The notes beneath the pieces were generated by a model that worked only from the letters and a program-made list of their open reading frames with translations, had not been told where the DNA came from and did no database searches. 64,000 nt of DNA, from positions 1 to 64,000 of the forward strand of contig NZ_UUON01000032.1 in assembly GCF_900590885.1 (NCBI RefSeq), given 5' to 3'. This DNA comes from Pseudomonas viridiflava. Its GTDB lineage: Bacteria > Pseudomonadota > Gammaproteobacteria > Pseudomonadales > Pseudomonadaceae. A program made the position numbers and the translations under genes. The first letter of the stretch is position 1; every line of letters starts with the position of its first letter. Of this stretch, positions 34,351-42,842 are shown piece by piece.

Positions 34351-35970
34351 TTAGGCGGCTGCGCTTTCATGTGGCTCAAAACTGTCCGCCCGCGCCATCT
34401 GCCACATGCGCGAGTAGAACTCGCCATTGACCTCGCCGGTGAGCAATTCGCCAGGTTTCAAGAACACATGCAACTGCGAGAACAGTTTGATTTCGGTGGC
34501 CGACATGCGTCGCACCAAGTGCTTGGCCGACAGCTGCGAGGGATGATCCAGGCCCGCCGCCGCGAGCATTTCGGCCAGGGCCTTGAGGGTATTGCGGTGG
34601 AAGTTGAACACCCGCTGTGCCTTGTCCGGGACCACCAGAGCGCGCTGGCGCAGTGGGTCCTGGGTGGCAACGCCGGTCGGGCATTTGTTGGTATGGCAGC
34701 TTTGCGACTGGATGCAGCCGATCGCAAACATGAAGCCGCGCGCCGAGTTGGCCCAGTCGGCGCCGATGGCCAGCACGCTGGCGATATCGAAGGCGCTGAC
34801 GATCTTGCCGCTGGCGCCAAGCTTGATTTTGTCGCGCAGGTTCAGGCCCACCAGGGTGTTGTGCACAAACAGCAGGCCTTCGCGCAGCGGCACGCCGATA
34901 TGGTCGGTGAACTCCACGGGCGCGGCGCCGGTGCCGCCTTCCTTGCCGTCGACCACGATAAAGTCGGGGAGGATGCCGGTTTCGAGCATGGCCTTGGCGA
35001 TGCCCATGAACTCCCACGGGTGGCCCAGGCAGAACTTGAAGCCCACCGGCTTGCCGCCGGACAGCTCACGCAGTTGCGCGATGAACTGCATCAGCTCTAC
35101 AGGGGTGGAAAACGCGCTGTGACGCGACGGCGAGACGCAATCCTCGCCCATCAGAATGCCGCGGGTTTCGGCAATTTCCTTGGTGACTTTGTGCTTGGGC
35201 AGGATCCCGCCGTGGCCCGGTTTGGCGCCCTGGCTCATCTTGATTTCGATCATGCGCACTTGCGGGTTCTGCGCCTGCACGGCGAAGCGCTCGGGGTCGA
35301 AACGGCCGTCGCTGGTGCGGCAGCCGAAGTAGCCGCTGCCCAGTTCCCAGGTCAGGTCGCCGCCGTGTTCGCGGTGGTAGGGGCTGATGCTGCCTTCGCC
35401 GGTGTCATGGGCAAAGTTGCCGAGCTTGGCGCCCTGGTTCAGCGCGCGAATCGCGTTGGCACTCAGGGAGCCAAAGCTCATCGCGGAGATGTTGAACACC
35501 GAGGCCGAATACGGCTGCGTGCACTGCGGGCCGCCGACCATCACACGGAACGCGCTGGGGTCGCTCAGTGGCGCGGGACGCATGGAGTGGCCGATAAATT
35601 CAAAGCCCGACTGGTACACGTCGATCAGGGTGCCGAAGGGTTTGTCGGCGGTTTCGTTCTTGGCGCGCGAATACACCAGCGAGCGCTGCGAGCGGGAAAA
35701 GGGCAGGGCGTCGCTGTCGGATTCGAGCAGGTACTGGCGGATTTCCGGGCGGATGGCTTCCACCAGGTAACGGATATTGCCCAGGATCGGGTAGTTGCGG
35801 CGTACCGCGTGGGGGCTTTGCAACAGGTCGAACAGGCCGATCAGGCTGAGGACGCCGGTGACCAGTGTGATCGGCCACAGCCATTCATGGTGGATAAAGG
35901 GGAGGCTGGCGAGGGTGAAAATGACGCAGACGGCAAAGAACGCGTAACGGCTTAGTAACGACAGGCTCAT
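34351..35970 (-). CDS. FMN-binding glutamate synthase family protein
   Basis: This 539-residue protein resembles the synthase domain of GltB without the amidotransferase domain. It has two N-terminal membrane helices (FFAVCVIFTLASLPF; WPITLVTGVLSLIGLFDLL), then the FMN barrel with FNISAMSFGSLSANAI and VDGKEGGTGAAP. A cysteine cluster CIQSQSCHTNKCPTG suits a 3Fe-4S centre. Lacking glutaminase, it probably is not a classical glutamate synthase; the reaction is unknown. The start at 35970 follows TGAGGAA. Confidence 0.86.
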   Translation of the reverse strand: MSLSLLSRYAFFAVCVIFTLASLPFIHHEWLWPITLVTGVLSLIGLFDLLQSPHAVRRNYPILGNIRYLVEAIRPEIRQYLLESDSDALPFSRSQRSLVYSRAKNETADKPFGTLIDVYQSGFEFIGHSMRPAPLSDPSAFRVMVGGPQCTQPYSASVFNISAMSFGSLSANAIRALNQGAKLGNFAHDTGEGSISPYHREHGGDLTWELGSGYFGCRTSDGRFDPERFAVQAQNPQVRMIEIKMSQGAKPGHGGILPKHKVTKEIAETRGILMGEDCVSPSRHSAFSTPVELMQFIAQLRELSGGKPVGFKFCLGHPWEFMGIAKAMLETGILPDFIVVDGKEGGTGAAPVEFTDHIGVPLREGLLFVHNTLVGLNLRDKIKLGASGKIVSAFDIASVLAIGADWANSARGFMFAIGCIQSQSCHTNKCPTGVATQDPLRQRALVVPDKAQRVFNFHRNTLKALAEMLAAAGLDHPSQLSAKHLVRRMSATEIKLFSQLHVFLKPGELLTGEVNGEFYSRMWQMARADSFEPHESAAA

Positions 35971-36053
35971 GCGGTTTTTCCTCAGGTTCAACTCTAAAGG
36001 TCGATGCGCCATTCTGCGCCTGTCGGGAAAGCCACAACAACCGCTAAGGGCAT

Positions 36054-38303
36054 TCAGCGTCTGAGCATCCTCGGAATGGCCGAGCCAAGGGTGGGCAACC
36101 GGCGACTGTCGGTGACCTCGAAGGTGGCCTGGTTGTCGGTGGTGGAACTGCCGCCGACGAACACCGTGAACGTACCGGCTTCGATCACGGGCAACAGGTG
36201 CTCGTTGAGCAAGGCGAAGTCTTGCTGGTCGAGGATGAACTCCACGGTGCGGGCTTCGCGCGAGGCCAGGTGCACTTTGCGAAAACCGCGCAATTGGCGC
36301 ACCGGGCGGGTCACGCTGGCGACGTCGTCACGCAGGTACAGCTGCACGATTTCGTCGCCCGCACGTGGGCCGGTGTTGCTCACGGTGACCCGCACCGTCA
36401 GGGTCTGGGTCGACGCCAGGTGCTTGCTGCTGAGGCGGGGCTTCAAGTAGGTGAAGGTGGTGTAGCTCAAGCCGAAGCCGAAGGGGTAGGCGGGCGTCGA
36501 GGGCAGGTCGAGGTAGCCGGACTCATACAGGGTTTTGCCGGTAGCCGGGCGGCCGGTGTGCCTGTGGGCATAGTAGAGGGGCACTTGCCCCACGCTGCGG
36601 GCGAAGGTGATGGGCAGCTTGCCGCTGGGGTTCACGTCGCCAAACAGCACGTCGGCCACGGCGTGCCCCATCTCACTGCCGAGGAACCAGGCTTCCAGGA
36701 TCGCCGGCGTGTGGTGGGCGCTGCGCGAGAGTGCCAGCGGCCTCCCGTTCATCAGGACCAGCACCACCGGCTTGCCGGTTGCCCGCAGCGCGTGCAACAG
36801 CGCGTCCTGGGCGCCGGGCAGGCCAAGGTCGGCACGGCTGGCGGCTTCGCCACTCATGGCGGCGGTTTCACCGAGCACGGCCACCACGACATCGACCTGC
36901 CGGGCGGCCTCTTGCGCCGCTGCGATGCCTTGGGTGTCCGGGCTGGTGGGTGACGCGCCCGGTTGGTAGAGCACTTGGGTGCGGGAAGACACCGCGCGCT
37001 GTATGCCTTGCAATACCGTCACCGAGTCTTCGGCGCGTGCGGCCGGGGCCCAGGAGCCCAAGGTGGCCTGGGCGTCGGCGGCCAGGCTGCCGACCACCAG
37101 CACGCGATGCAAGTCTTTGGGCAAGGGCAGCAATGCATCGGTATTTTTCAGCAGCACGATGGATTTTTGCCCCGCCTCGCGGGCCAGGGCGCGCAGGGCT
37201 GGGGTGAGGGTCTGGGCGCGCTCGCGGTCGGGGTCGCTGTAGCGATAGGGATGCTCGAACAGGCCCAGGCGCTGTTTGGCCCGCAGCACGTTGCGCACGG
37301 CGTCGTCCACGCTGCTCGACTGTACCTGGCCGCTGCGCACCAGGTCGGGCAGGTAGCGGTTAAACGACTGGCTGGCCATGTCGATGTCGATACCGGCGTG
37401 CAAGGCCTGGCGCGCTGCATCAGCGGGGCTGGCGGCCACGCCATGGGCAACCAGTTCAGCCACGCCCATCCAGTCGCTGACGATGATCCCGCTGAACCCC
37501 CAGCGGCCACGCAACAGGCCTCGGAGCAAGGCTGCGTTACTGTGCATGGGCGTCCCGGCGAGTTCTTCGAACCCGGGCATCACCGCATCCACGCCGGCCT
37601 CCACCGCTGCCTGGAAGGGCGGCAGGTAGACCTCTTTCAAGCTGCGCTGCGACAGGTCGGCACTGTTGTAGTCGCGCCCGCCTTCAGCGGCGCCATAGGC
37701 GACAAAATGCTTGGCGGTGGCCAGCATGAAGGACGTCTCCGGCGGCCCGTCGCCGTGAGTCCCGCGCACCCGGGCCACCGCGAGTGCCGAGGCGAGAAAG
37801 GGGTCTTCGCCGGCGCCCTCGACTACCCGCCCCCAGCGTGGGTCGCGGGTGATGTCGAGCATCGGCGCAAACGTCCAGTGCACACCTGCGGCCGTGGCTT
37901 CTACGGCGGCGGCGCGGGCAGTGCGCTGCGTCAGGTCCGGGTCCCAGGCCGCCGCCTCGGCCAACGGCACCGGGAATGCGGTGCGAAAACCGTGCAGCAC
38001 GTCAAAGGCAAACAGCAGCGGGATATGCAGGCGCGAGCTTTCCACCGCCGCGCGCTGCAATTGCAAGGTTTGCTCGGCGCCGTAGGTGTCGAGAATCGAG
38101 CCCACGGTTTTGATTGGTAGAGGAAGTTCGTTGTCCAGGTCTATCAACGGGCCTGTGGGCATGCCTTTTACGCGCAACTGAGTGAGCTGGCCGACTTTTT
38201 CTTCAAGGGTCATTTGCCCCAGCAGTTGCTCGACCAGGTCCTCCTGAGCCATGGCCAGCAGCGGAAAACAGGCGAGCAGCAGTGCCGCGAGACGAACAGA
38301 CAT
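36054..38303 (-). CDS. bglX: Periplasmic beta-glucosidase, glycoside hydrolase family 3
   Basis: This 749-residue enzyme has a signal peptide (LAALLLACFPLLAMA). The GH3 N-terminal barrel carries the nucleophile Asp277 in GIIVSDWMG. The alpha/beta sandwich domain (SIVLLKNTDALLPLP) and the C-terminal fibronectin-type-III-like domain complete the BglX layout. It hydrolyses beta-linked gluco-oligosaccharides in the periplasm. It sits downstream of the LuxR regulator gene on the same strand but is separated by a strong hairpin, so it probably has its own promoter. Confidence 0.93.
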   Translation of the reverse strand: MSVRLAALLLACFPLLAMAQEDLVEQLLGQMTLEEKVGQLTQLRVKGMPTGPLIDLDNELPLPIKTVGSILDTYGAEQTLQLQRAAVESSRLHIPLLFAFDVLHGFRTAFPVPLAEAAAWDPDLTQRTARAAAVEATAAGVHWTFAPMLDITRDPRWGRVVEGAGEDPFLASALAVARVRGTHGDGPPETSFMLATAKHFVAYGAAEGGRDYNSADLSQRSLKEVYLPPFQAAVEAGVDAVMPGFEELAGTPMHSNAALLRGLLRGRWGFSGIIVSDWMGVAELVAHGVAASPADAARQALHAGIDIDMASQSFNRYLPDLVRSGQVQSSSVDDAVRNVLRAKQRLGLFEHPYRYSDPDRERAQTLTPALRALAREAGQKSIVLLKNTDALLPLPKDLHRVLVVGSLAADAQATLGSWAPAARAEDSVTVLQGIQRAVSSRTQVLYQPGASPTSPDTQGIAAAQEAARQVDVVVAVLGETAAMSGEAASRADLGLPGAQDALLHALRATGKPVVLVLMNGRPLALSRSAHHTPAILEAWFLGSEMGHAVADVLFGDVNPSGKLPITFARSVGQVPLYYAHRHTGRPATGKTLYESGYLDLPSTPAYPFGFGLSYTTFTYLKPRLSSKHLASTQTLTVRVTVSNTGPRAGDEIVQLYLRDDVASVTRPVRQLRGFRKVHLASREARTVEFILDQQDFALLNEHLLPVIEAGTFTVFVGGSSTTDNQATFEVTDSRRLPTLGSAIPRMLRR

Positions 38304-38354
38304 GGCAGCCTTCCATGGGCGGTGAGCGTGCTGTTGAGTGTTCGGCGGGCAGGC

Positions 38355-38395
38355 AAAACCGTCTACTGTCAGAACTGACAGTGCGTGACGGTTTT
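38355..38395. terminator. Compound hairpin between luxR-type and bglX genes
   Basis: An inner perfect repeat (ACTGTCAG / CTGACAGT, 38365-38382) lies inside an outer repeat (AAAACCGT / ACGGTTTT). It is placed just after the LuxR stop and 52 bp before the bglX start. It may terminate the regulator transcript. The inner palindrome could also be an operator for bglX. Confidence 0.6.
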
Positions 38396-38414
38396 CAGAT
38401 AGGTGGCAGTGCAG

Positions 38415-39179
38415 TCAGGCGTTTTGCGCCTGGAGGAAAATCGAGAACAGCTCCGACTGGGATTTGATCCCCAGCTTGCTGTACATGTGTTTCTTGTGGA
38501 CCTTCACGGTTTCCACCGAGATTTCCAGCTTGCGCGCGATCTCCTTGCTGGAGCACCCGCTGAGCATCAAGCGGCCCACATCCAGCTCGCGGGCGGTGAG
38601 TTGCGCGCCCCAATCGTCGTTCTGCATCGGCGGCTGCGGGGCGCTGACCTGCTGCAGTTCATGGGGCAGGCGCTGGCGCAGCAGGCTCAGCACCCAAGGC
38701 TGGATCAGCGACAGCAGAGCAATCTGCTGCGGGTCAAAGTGCTGCTTCGAGCCCAGGGACAGGCACAGGGTGCGGCCGTCCGGCAGGTGGCAATTGAACT
38801 GGATTTCATCCGCCACCACGTTGAGGCGGAAGTAGCGTTGGTAGTATTCGGTGAGTTCGAAATGCTCCGGCGCCACTTCGGCCAGGCGAAACAGGCCGGT
38901 GCGCGAGTGCTCGCGGCTGGCGATGTAGAAGGGGTCGAGCAGGTAGAGGCCGTTGAGGTAGTCCTGGAACAGCTGGTCCGGCGTGCCGTCGGCGCCGGGG
39001 CATTCGGCGAACACCAGCGGGCGATGCTCGCTGCTGAAGAGCAGCACGACCCAACTGTCGAACGCGACGTATTGGTCAAGCAAACGCACCAGCTGGGTCC
39101 AGAAGTTGGCCTGGTCGAGGGCGTCGATCATTTGCCCCACCGAGCGGTGCCAGGCGATGTCTTGCAGCGAAACGGTCAT
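38415..39179 (-). CDS. LuxR-family transcriptional regulator
   Basis: This 254-residue protein has an N-terminal region of ~180 residues with no recognised autoinducer-binding signature and a C-terminal GerE/LuxR helix-turn-helix (LTARELDVGRLMLSGCSSKEIARKL, ISVETVKVHKKHMYSKLG). It is divergent from the nitrilase-family hydrolase gene with a 93 bp gap and so probably controls the hydrolase and permease. The ligand is unknown. Confidence 0.85.
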   Translation of the reverse strand: MTVSLQDIAWHRSVGQMIDALDQANFWTQLVRLLDQYVAFDSWVVLLFSSEHRPLVFAECPGADGTPDQLFQDYLNGLYLLDPFYIASREHSRTGLFRLAEVAPEHFELTEYYQRYFRLNVVADEIQFNCHLPDGRTLCLSLGSKQHFDPQQIALLSLIQPWVLSLLRQRLPHELQQVSAPQPPMQNDDWGAQLTARELDVGRLMLSGCSSKEIARKLEISVETVKVHKKHMYSKLGIKSQSELFSIFLQAQNA

Positions 39180-39272
39180 TCGTCTACCCCCATAGGGTTA
39201 CCCCGGCGGCGTGATTTCCCCGGCGGGTGCGGCTGCGCATACTGCGCCACAGATAAAACCACAGGAATTCCC

Positions 39273-40094
39273 ATGAAGGTCGAATTTGCCCAGTTGGCAG
39301 GCCGCGATAACGGCACAGCTTACAACCTTGAGCGGGCGTTGGCGGCGATTGCTGCAACGGCCGCCGACACGCAGTTGATCGTATTCCCGGAAACCCACCT
39401 GATGGGCTTCCCTTCGGCCGAGACCGTCGCCGACATCGCCGAACCGCTGGATGGCCCGACCGTGCAGGCCGTGATCCAGGCCGCGCGTGCGCGCAACATC
39501 GCTGTGGTGATCGGCATGGCCGAGAACGACGGCGGCCACTTCTATAACACCACCGTGCTGATCACCCCCGAGGGCATCGCCCTGCGTTATCGCAAGACCC
39601 ACCTGTGGGCTTCGGATCGCGGCGTGTTCACTCCGGGCGATCGCTACGCCACCTGTGTGTGGAACGGCGTGCGCGTGGGCCTGTTGATCTGCTACGACAT
39701 CGAGTTCCCGGAGACCGCCCGCGCACTGGCGCAGCTGGGCACTGAATTGCTGATCGTCACCAACGGCAACATGGACCCCTACGGCCCCACGCACCGCACC
39801 GCAATTATGGCCCGCGCCCAGGAAAACCAGGCGTTCGCGTTGATGGTCAACCGCGTGGAAGAAGGCGATGGCGACCTGTTGTTTGCCGGTGGCAGCGCGT
39901 TGGTGGACCCGTTCGGCACGCTGCTGTTCGAAGCCGGGCGTGATGAAGGGCAATTTGCGCTTGAGCTGGATCTGGACCAACTGGCAACGGCGCGCAAGGA
40001 CTACCGCTACCTGGACGACCAGCGCTTGAAATTGCCGGGTGAGGTGATCGAGCGCAGCGATGGGACGCGCGAGCTGTTGATCCCGAAACACTGA
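39273..40094 (+). CDS. Carbon-nitrogen hydrolase (nitrilase superfamily amidase)
   Basis: This 273-residue cytosolic enzyme has the nitrilase catalytic set: Glu40 in VFPE, Lys108 in YRKTHLW and Cys140 in LLICYDIEFPE, plus a second glutamate in NRVEEGDG. It hydrolyses amides or nitriles; the exact substrate is not evident. The start at 39273 (MKVEFAQL) follows AGGAA; a longer open frame upstream runs antisense through luxR and is not real. It lies before an amino acid or polyamine permease, suggesting uptake and hydrolysis of one nitrogen source. Confidence 0.88.
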   Translation: MKVEFAQLAGRDNGTAYNLERALAAIAATAADTQLIVFPETHLMGFPSAETVADIAEPLDGPTVQAVIQAARARNIAVVIGMAENDGGHFYNTTVLITPEGIALRYRKTHLWASDRGVFTPGDRYATCVWNGVRVGLLICYDIEFPETARALAQLGTELLIVTNGNMDPYGPTHRTAIMARAQENQAFALMVNRVEEGDGDLLFAGGSALVDPFGTLLFEAGRDEGQFALELDLDQLATARKDYRYLDDQRLKLPGEVIERSDGTRELLIPKH

Positions 40095-40201
40095 CCCACC
40101 TGTGACTCAGGCCACAGTTGATGGCCGTAACCATAAAAACAGCGACAGCTTCACCGACTTCAGTTCTGCCATAAATCTAATAATTGCGCGGAGAATCGCT
40201 C

Positions 40202-41527
40202 ATGGCTCGTTTGCAACGCACCCTGTCATTAGGGTCGGTGGTGCTGTTTGGCATCGCCTATATGACGCCGATCATTGTGCTCGGCACCTTCGGCATCCTG
40301 GCGCAATCCACCGCCGGCATGGTCCCCGCCGCTTACCTCGCGGCACTGGTGGCGATGTTTTTTACCGCCATGAGTTACGGGCGCATGGCCTCGGCCTTCC
40401 CCGTGGCGGGCTCGGCCTACAGCTATGTGCGCAAGGCTATCAGCCCCAAGCTGGGCTTTATCGCCGGTTGGGCGGTGTTGCTCGACTACCTGTTTTTGCC
40501 CATGGCCATCTGGCTGATCGGCGCGGCGTACCTCAACTCGGCATTTCCGGCCGTGCCGCAATGGGTCTGGGTGCTGGCGTTTATCGGCATCACCAGCGCG
40601 ATCAACATCGTCGGCCTCAAGCTGGCCAACGGCATCAACGCCCTGTTGATGCTGGTGCAGGCCTTGGTGCTGATCGCATTTGTGGTGCTGTGCATCCACT
40701 ACATCGGCGGCGACGCGAGCAAGCCGCTGTGGACGATCGCCCCGTTCTTCAACGGCCAGATGCAACTGCCGCTGATCATGAGCGGCGCGGCCATCGCCTG
40801 CTATTCGTTCCTGGGCTTTGACGCGGTCAGTACCCTGACCGAAGAAACCCGCGACCCGCGCCGCACCATCCCTCGGGCGATCATGTTGATCACCTTGATC
40901 GGCGGGTTGATCTTTGTCGGCGTGTCCTACTTTGTGCAGATCGCCCATCCGTCGTTCGAATTCGCCAATGTGGATTCGGCCGCGTATGAAATCGCGCGCA
41001 ATATCGGCGGTGACCTGTTTGTGTCGATCTTCCTGATCGGCCTGATCGTCGGCCAGTTCGCCTCGGGGCTGTCGGCCCAGGCCAGCGGTTCGCGGCTGCT
41101 GTTTGCCATGGGCCGCGACGGGGTGTTGCCCAAGTCGTTTTTCGGCACCTTGCATGCGCGCTTTGGTACGCCGGTCAACAGCATCCTGCTGTGTGCGGCG
41201 GTGGCGTTGCTGGCGTTGAAGCTGGACGTGACCACCTCCACTTCGTTCATCAACTTCGGCGCGTTCCTGGCGTTCAGCCTGGTGAACCTGTCGGTGATCT
41301 TTCACTACTGGATCGGCGCCAAGCAGCGCGGCGTGCGGGAGTTGATCCTGTTCCTGGTGTTTCCGGCCATCGGCCTGGCGGCGGACTTGTGGTTGATGGT
41401 CAGCCTCGACCCCCTCGCCATCTACCTGGGCCTGGTGTGGCTGGCGGTCGGCCTGGTGTACCTGGGCTTCCTGACGCGCGGCTTCTCGCAACAGCCGCCG
41501 GAGATGGATTTCCAGGAAGCTGCATAG
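40202..41527 (+). CDS. APC-superfamily permease (PuuP-like)
   Basis: This 441-residue inner-membrane transporter has about twelve helices. It begins RTLSLGSVVLFGIAYMTPI, with the motif AFPVAGSAYSYVRKAISP and the internal TEETRDPRRTIPRA typical of the putrescine/amino-acid importer branch of the APC family. The start at 40202 follows GGAGAA. It lies 107 bases after the hydrolase gene on the same strand. A polyamine or amide-linked amino acid is the likely cargo; this is inference. Confidence 0.85.
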   Translation: MARLQRTLSLGSVVLFGIAYMTPIIVLGTFGILAQSTAGMVPAAYLAALVAMFFTAMSYGRMASAFPVAGSAYSYVRKAISPKLGFIAGWAVLLDYLFLPMAIWLIGAAYLNSAFPAVPQWVWVLAFIGITSAINIVGLKLANGINALLMLVQALVLIAFVVLCIHYIGGDASKPLWTIAPFFNGQMQLPLIMSGAAIACYSFLGFDAVSTLTEETRDPRRTIPRAIMLITLIGGLIFVGVSYFVQIAHPSFEFANVDSAAYEIARNIGGDLFVSIFLIGLIVGQFASGLSAQASGSRLLFAMGRDGVLPKSFFGTLHARFGTPVNSILLCAAVALLALKLDVTTSTSFINFGAFLAFSLVNLSVIFHYWIGAKQRGVRELILFLVFPAIGLAADLWLMVSLDPLAIYLGLVWLAVGLVYLGFLTRGFSQQPPEMDFQEAA

Positions 41528-41581
41528 AAGTAGAACGCCTATTCTTATTGCAATAGGTTCTCGTTTGGGTGGATTATTTAT

Positions 41582-41594
41582 GTTACTGTATAAC
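41582..41594 (+). promoter_or_regulatory. Zur box upstream of the L31 paralogue
   Basis: GTTACTGTATAAC matches the Zur consensus GTTATAATATAAC at 10 of 13 positions with both outer half-sites intact. It ends 33 bp before the start of a cysteine-free L31 gene, a classic Zur target. Confidence 0.75.
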
Positions 41595-41627
41595 GTAATT
41601 AATCCACCCATACGCCCCGGAGGCCTT

Positions 41628-41900
41628 ATGAAAGCTGGTATCCATCCCGACTACCGCACCGTGCTGTTCCACGACACCGCCGCCGACGTGTTCTTCCTGA
41701 TCGGCTCCACGGCCGACAGCGACCGCACCCATAAACACAGCGACGGCAACACCTATCCCTACATCCCGCTGGACGTGTCCAGCGCCTCGCACCCGATCTA
41801 CACCGGGCAACAGCGCAAGACCCAGGCTGAAGGCCGCATCGCCGGGTTCAACAAACGGTTTGCAGCCTTTGGTTCGAGCCCGAAAAACGCCGAGGCGTGA
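41628..41900 (+). CDS. rpmE2: Type B 50S ribosomal protein L31 (zinc-independent)
   Basis: This 90-residue protein (MKAGIHPDYRTVLFHD, then SDGNTYPYIPLDVSSASHPIYTG in two parts, then RIAGFNKRF) is the type B L31. It has no cysteines and so lacks the zinc CxxC pair of RpmE. In bacteria it replaces zinc-binding L31 under zinc starvation and frees zinc. CCGGAGG is the ribosome-binding site. The Zur box upstream and strong terminator downstream make a one-gene zinc-starvation unit. Confidence 0.95.
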   Translation: MKAGIHPDYRTVLFHDTAADVFFLIGSTADSDRTHKHSDGNTYPYIPLDVSSASHPIYTGQQRKTQAEGRIAGFNKRFAAFGSSPKNAEA

Positions 41901-41923
41901 GGGCAACAGGTTTCACCTCGAAG

Positions 41924-41953
41924 GCCGCTCCAGTTTATGGAGCGGCTTTTTTT
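41924..41953 (+). terminator. Rho-independent terminator of rpmE2
   Basis: GCCGCTCCA and TGGAGCGGC form a 9 bp stem with a short loop, directly followed by seven Ts. Confidence 0.93.
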
Positions 41954-42042
41954 GTTCCGGGGGAAACGACCGCTCGTCGCTACATCTCACTGCCTATTCA
42001 GCAGTCAGTTGGTTATCTGAAAAACCACTGTAGAGTTGCTTT

Positions 42043-42076
42043 TTAACGAATAACGTTAAGCATTAAGCATTAAGCA
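42043..42076 (+). promoter_or_regulatory. higBA operator: inverted repeat plus three tandem heptamers
   Basis: TTAACG-N5-CGTTAA (42043-42059) is an inverted repeat. It runs into three head-to-tail copies of TTAAGCA (42056-42076) that end at the base before the toxin ATG. There is no Shine-Dalgarno sequence. It is probably the autoregulatory site of the HigBA complex. Confidence 0.6.
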
Positions 42077-42370
42077 ATGATAAAAAGCTTTAAATGCGCC
42101 GACACCAGAACGCTCTTTGAAACCGGTCGAACCCGGCGCTGGTCAGCCATCGTTTCAGTGGTGGAGCGCAAGCTGAGTATGCTCGCTGCGGTGGTGGACC
42201 TTTTCGATTTGCGATCACCGCCCGGGAACAGGCTGGAGCAGTTGTATGGTGACAGAGAAGGGCAACATAGCATCCGAATCAATGGTCAATTCCGGATCTG
42301 TTTCGTTTGGGGGCCTAACGGCCCGGAAAACGTTGAAATTTGGATTACCACTGAGGTGAATCATGTTTAA
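42077..42370 (+). CDS. higB: HigB-type toxin, type II toxin-antitoxin system
   Basis: This 97-residue RelE/HigB-fold protein (IKSFKCADTRTLFETGRTRRW, in two parts; HSIRINGQFRICFVW) is a predicted ribosome-dependent mRNA endonuclease. The conserved basic and aromatic residues of the 'plasmid maintenance killer' family are present. The antitoxin gene overlaps its 3' end by eight bases, and the toxin-first order is typical of HigBA. Its start codon abuts tandem repeats and lacks a ribosome-binding site, suggesting weak translation. Confidence 0.9.
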   Translation: MIKSFKCADTRTLFETGRTRRWSAIVSVVERKLSMLAAVVDLFDLRSPPGNRLEQLYGDREGQHSIRINGQFRICFVWGPNGPENVEIWITTEVNHV

Positions 42371-42668
42371 AAATGGCATGCGACCCGTACATCCCGGAGA
42401 AATTCTCAAGGAAGAGTATCTGGAGCCGCTGGGACTTACTACAGCGGCCCTTGCAAGGGCATTGCACGTTTCAGCGCCCACGGTGAATGACATCGTATTG
42501 ATGCGTCGCAGCATCAGTGCGGATGTCGCATTACGTTTGGCAGCAGCATTTGAAACCTCTGCCCAGTTCTGGCTGAACCTGCAAACAGCCTATGATCTGC
42601 GCACCGCAGAAATCGCCAAGGGTGCTCAGATTTTTAAAGAGGTCGAGAGGGTTGCGCATTGTGCGTGA
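42363..42668 (+). CDS. higA: HigA-type antitoxin (XRE-family)
   Basis: This 101-residue protein has the HigA signature MRPVHPGEILKEEYLEPLGL followed by an XRE helix-turn-helix (TTAALARALHVSAPTVNDIV) and the motif SADVALRLAAAFETSAQFWL. It neutralises HigB and represses the operon. Coordinates overlap the toxin gene, so expression is coupled. A terminator follows 20 bases after the stop. Confidence 0.92.
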   Translation: MFKNGMRPVHPGEILKEEYLEPLGLTTAALARALHVSAPTVNDIVLMRRSISADVALRLAAAFETSAQFWLNLQTAYDLRTAEIAKGAQIFKEVERVAHCA

Positions 42669-42688
42669 TGCGGTAGACCGTTCTATTC

Positions 42689-42712
42689 AAACCCGGTGAA
42701 AACCGGGTTTTT
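42689..42712 (+). terminator. Rho-independent terminator of higBA
   Basis: AAACCCGGT and ACCGGGTTT form a 9 bp stem with a four-base loop, followed by two further Ts. Confidence 0.88.
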
Positions 42713-42842
42713 AATAGCTGATAAAAATGAGTGATGTTGATGAGCCATCACTGGTGTAAAAAACCGACTAAACTCCTCAGTAATCGCCAGGAGGCCACAC
42801 CCACAACTCTAAGGAACACACACCGACGATCCGAGGTGTCCC

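Noticed and set aside
38403..39272. Upstream extension of the nitrilase-family reading frame
   Set aside because: It runs antisense through the luxR gene and has no nitrilase similarity. The ATG at 39273 has a ribosome-binding site and the family N-terminus.
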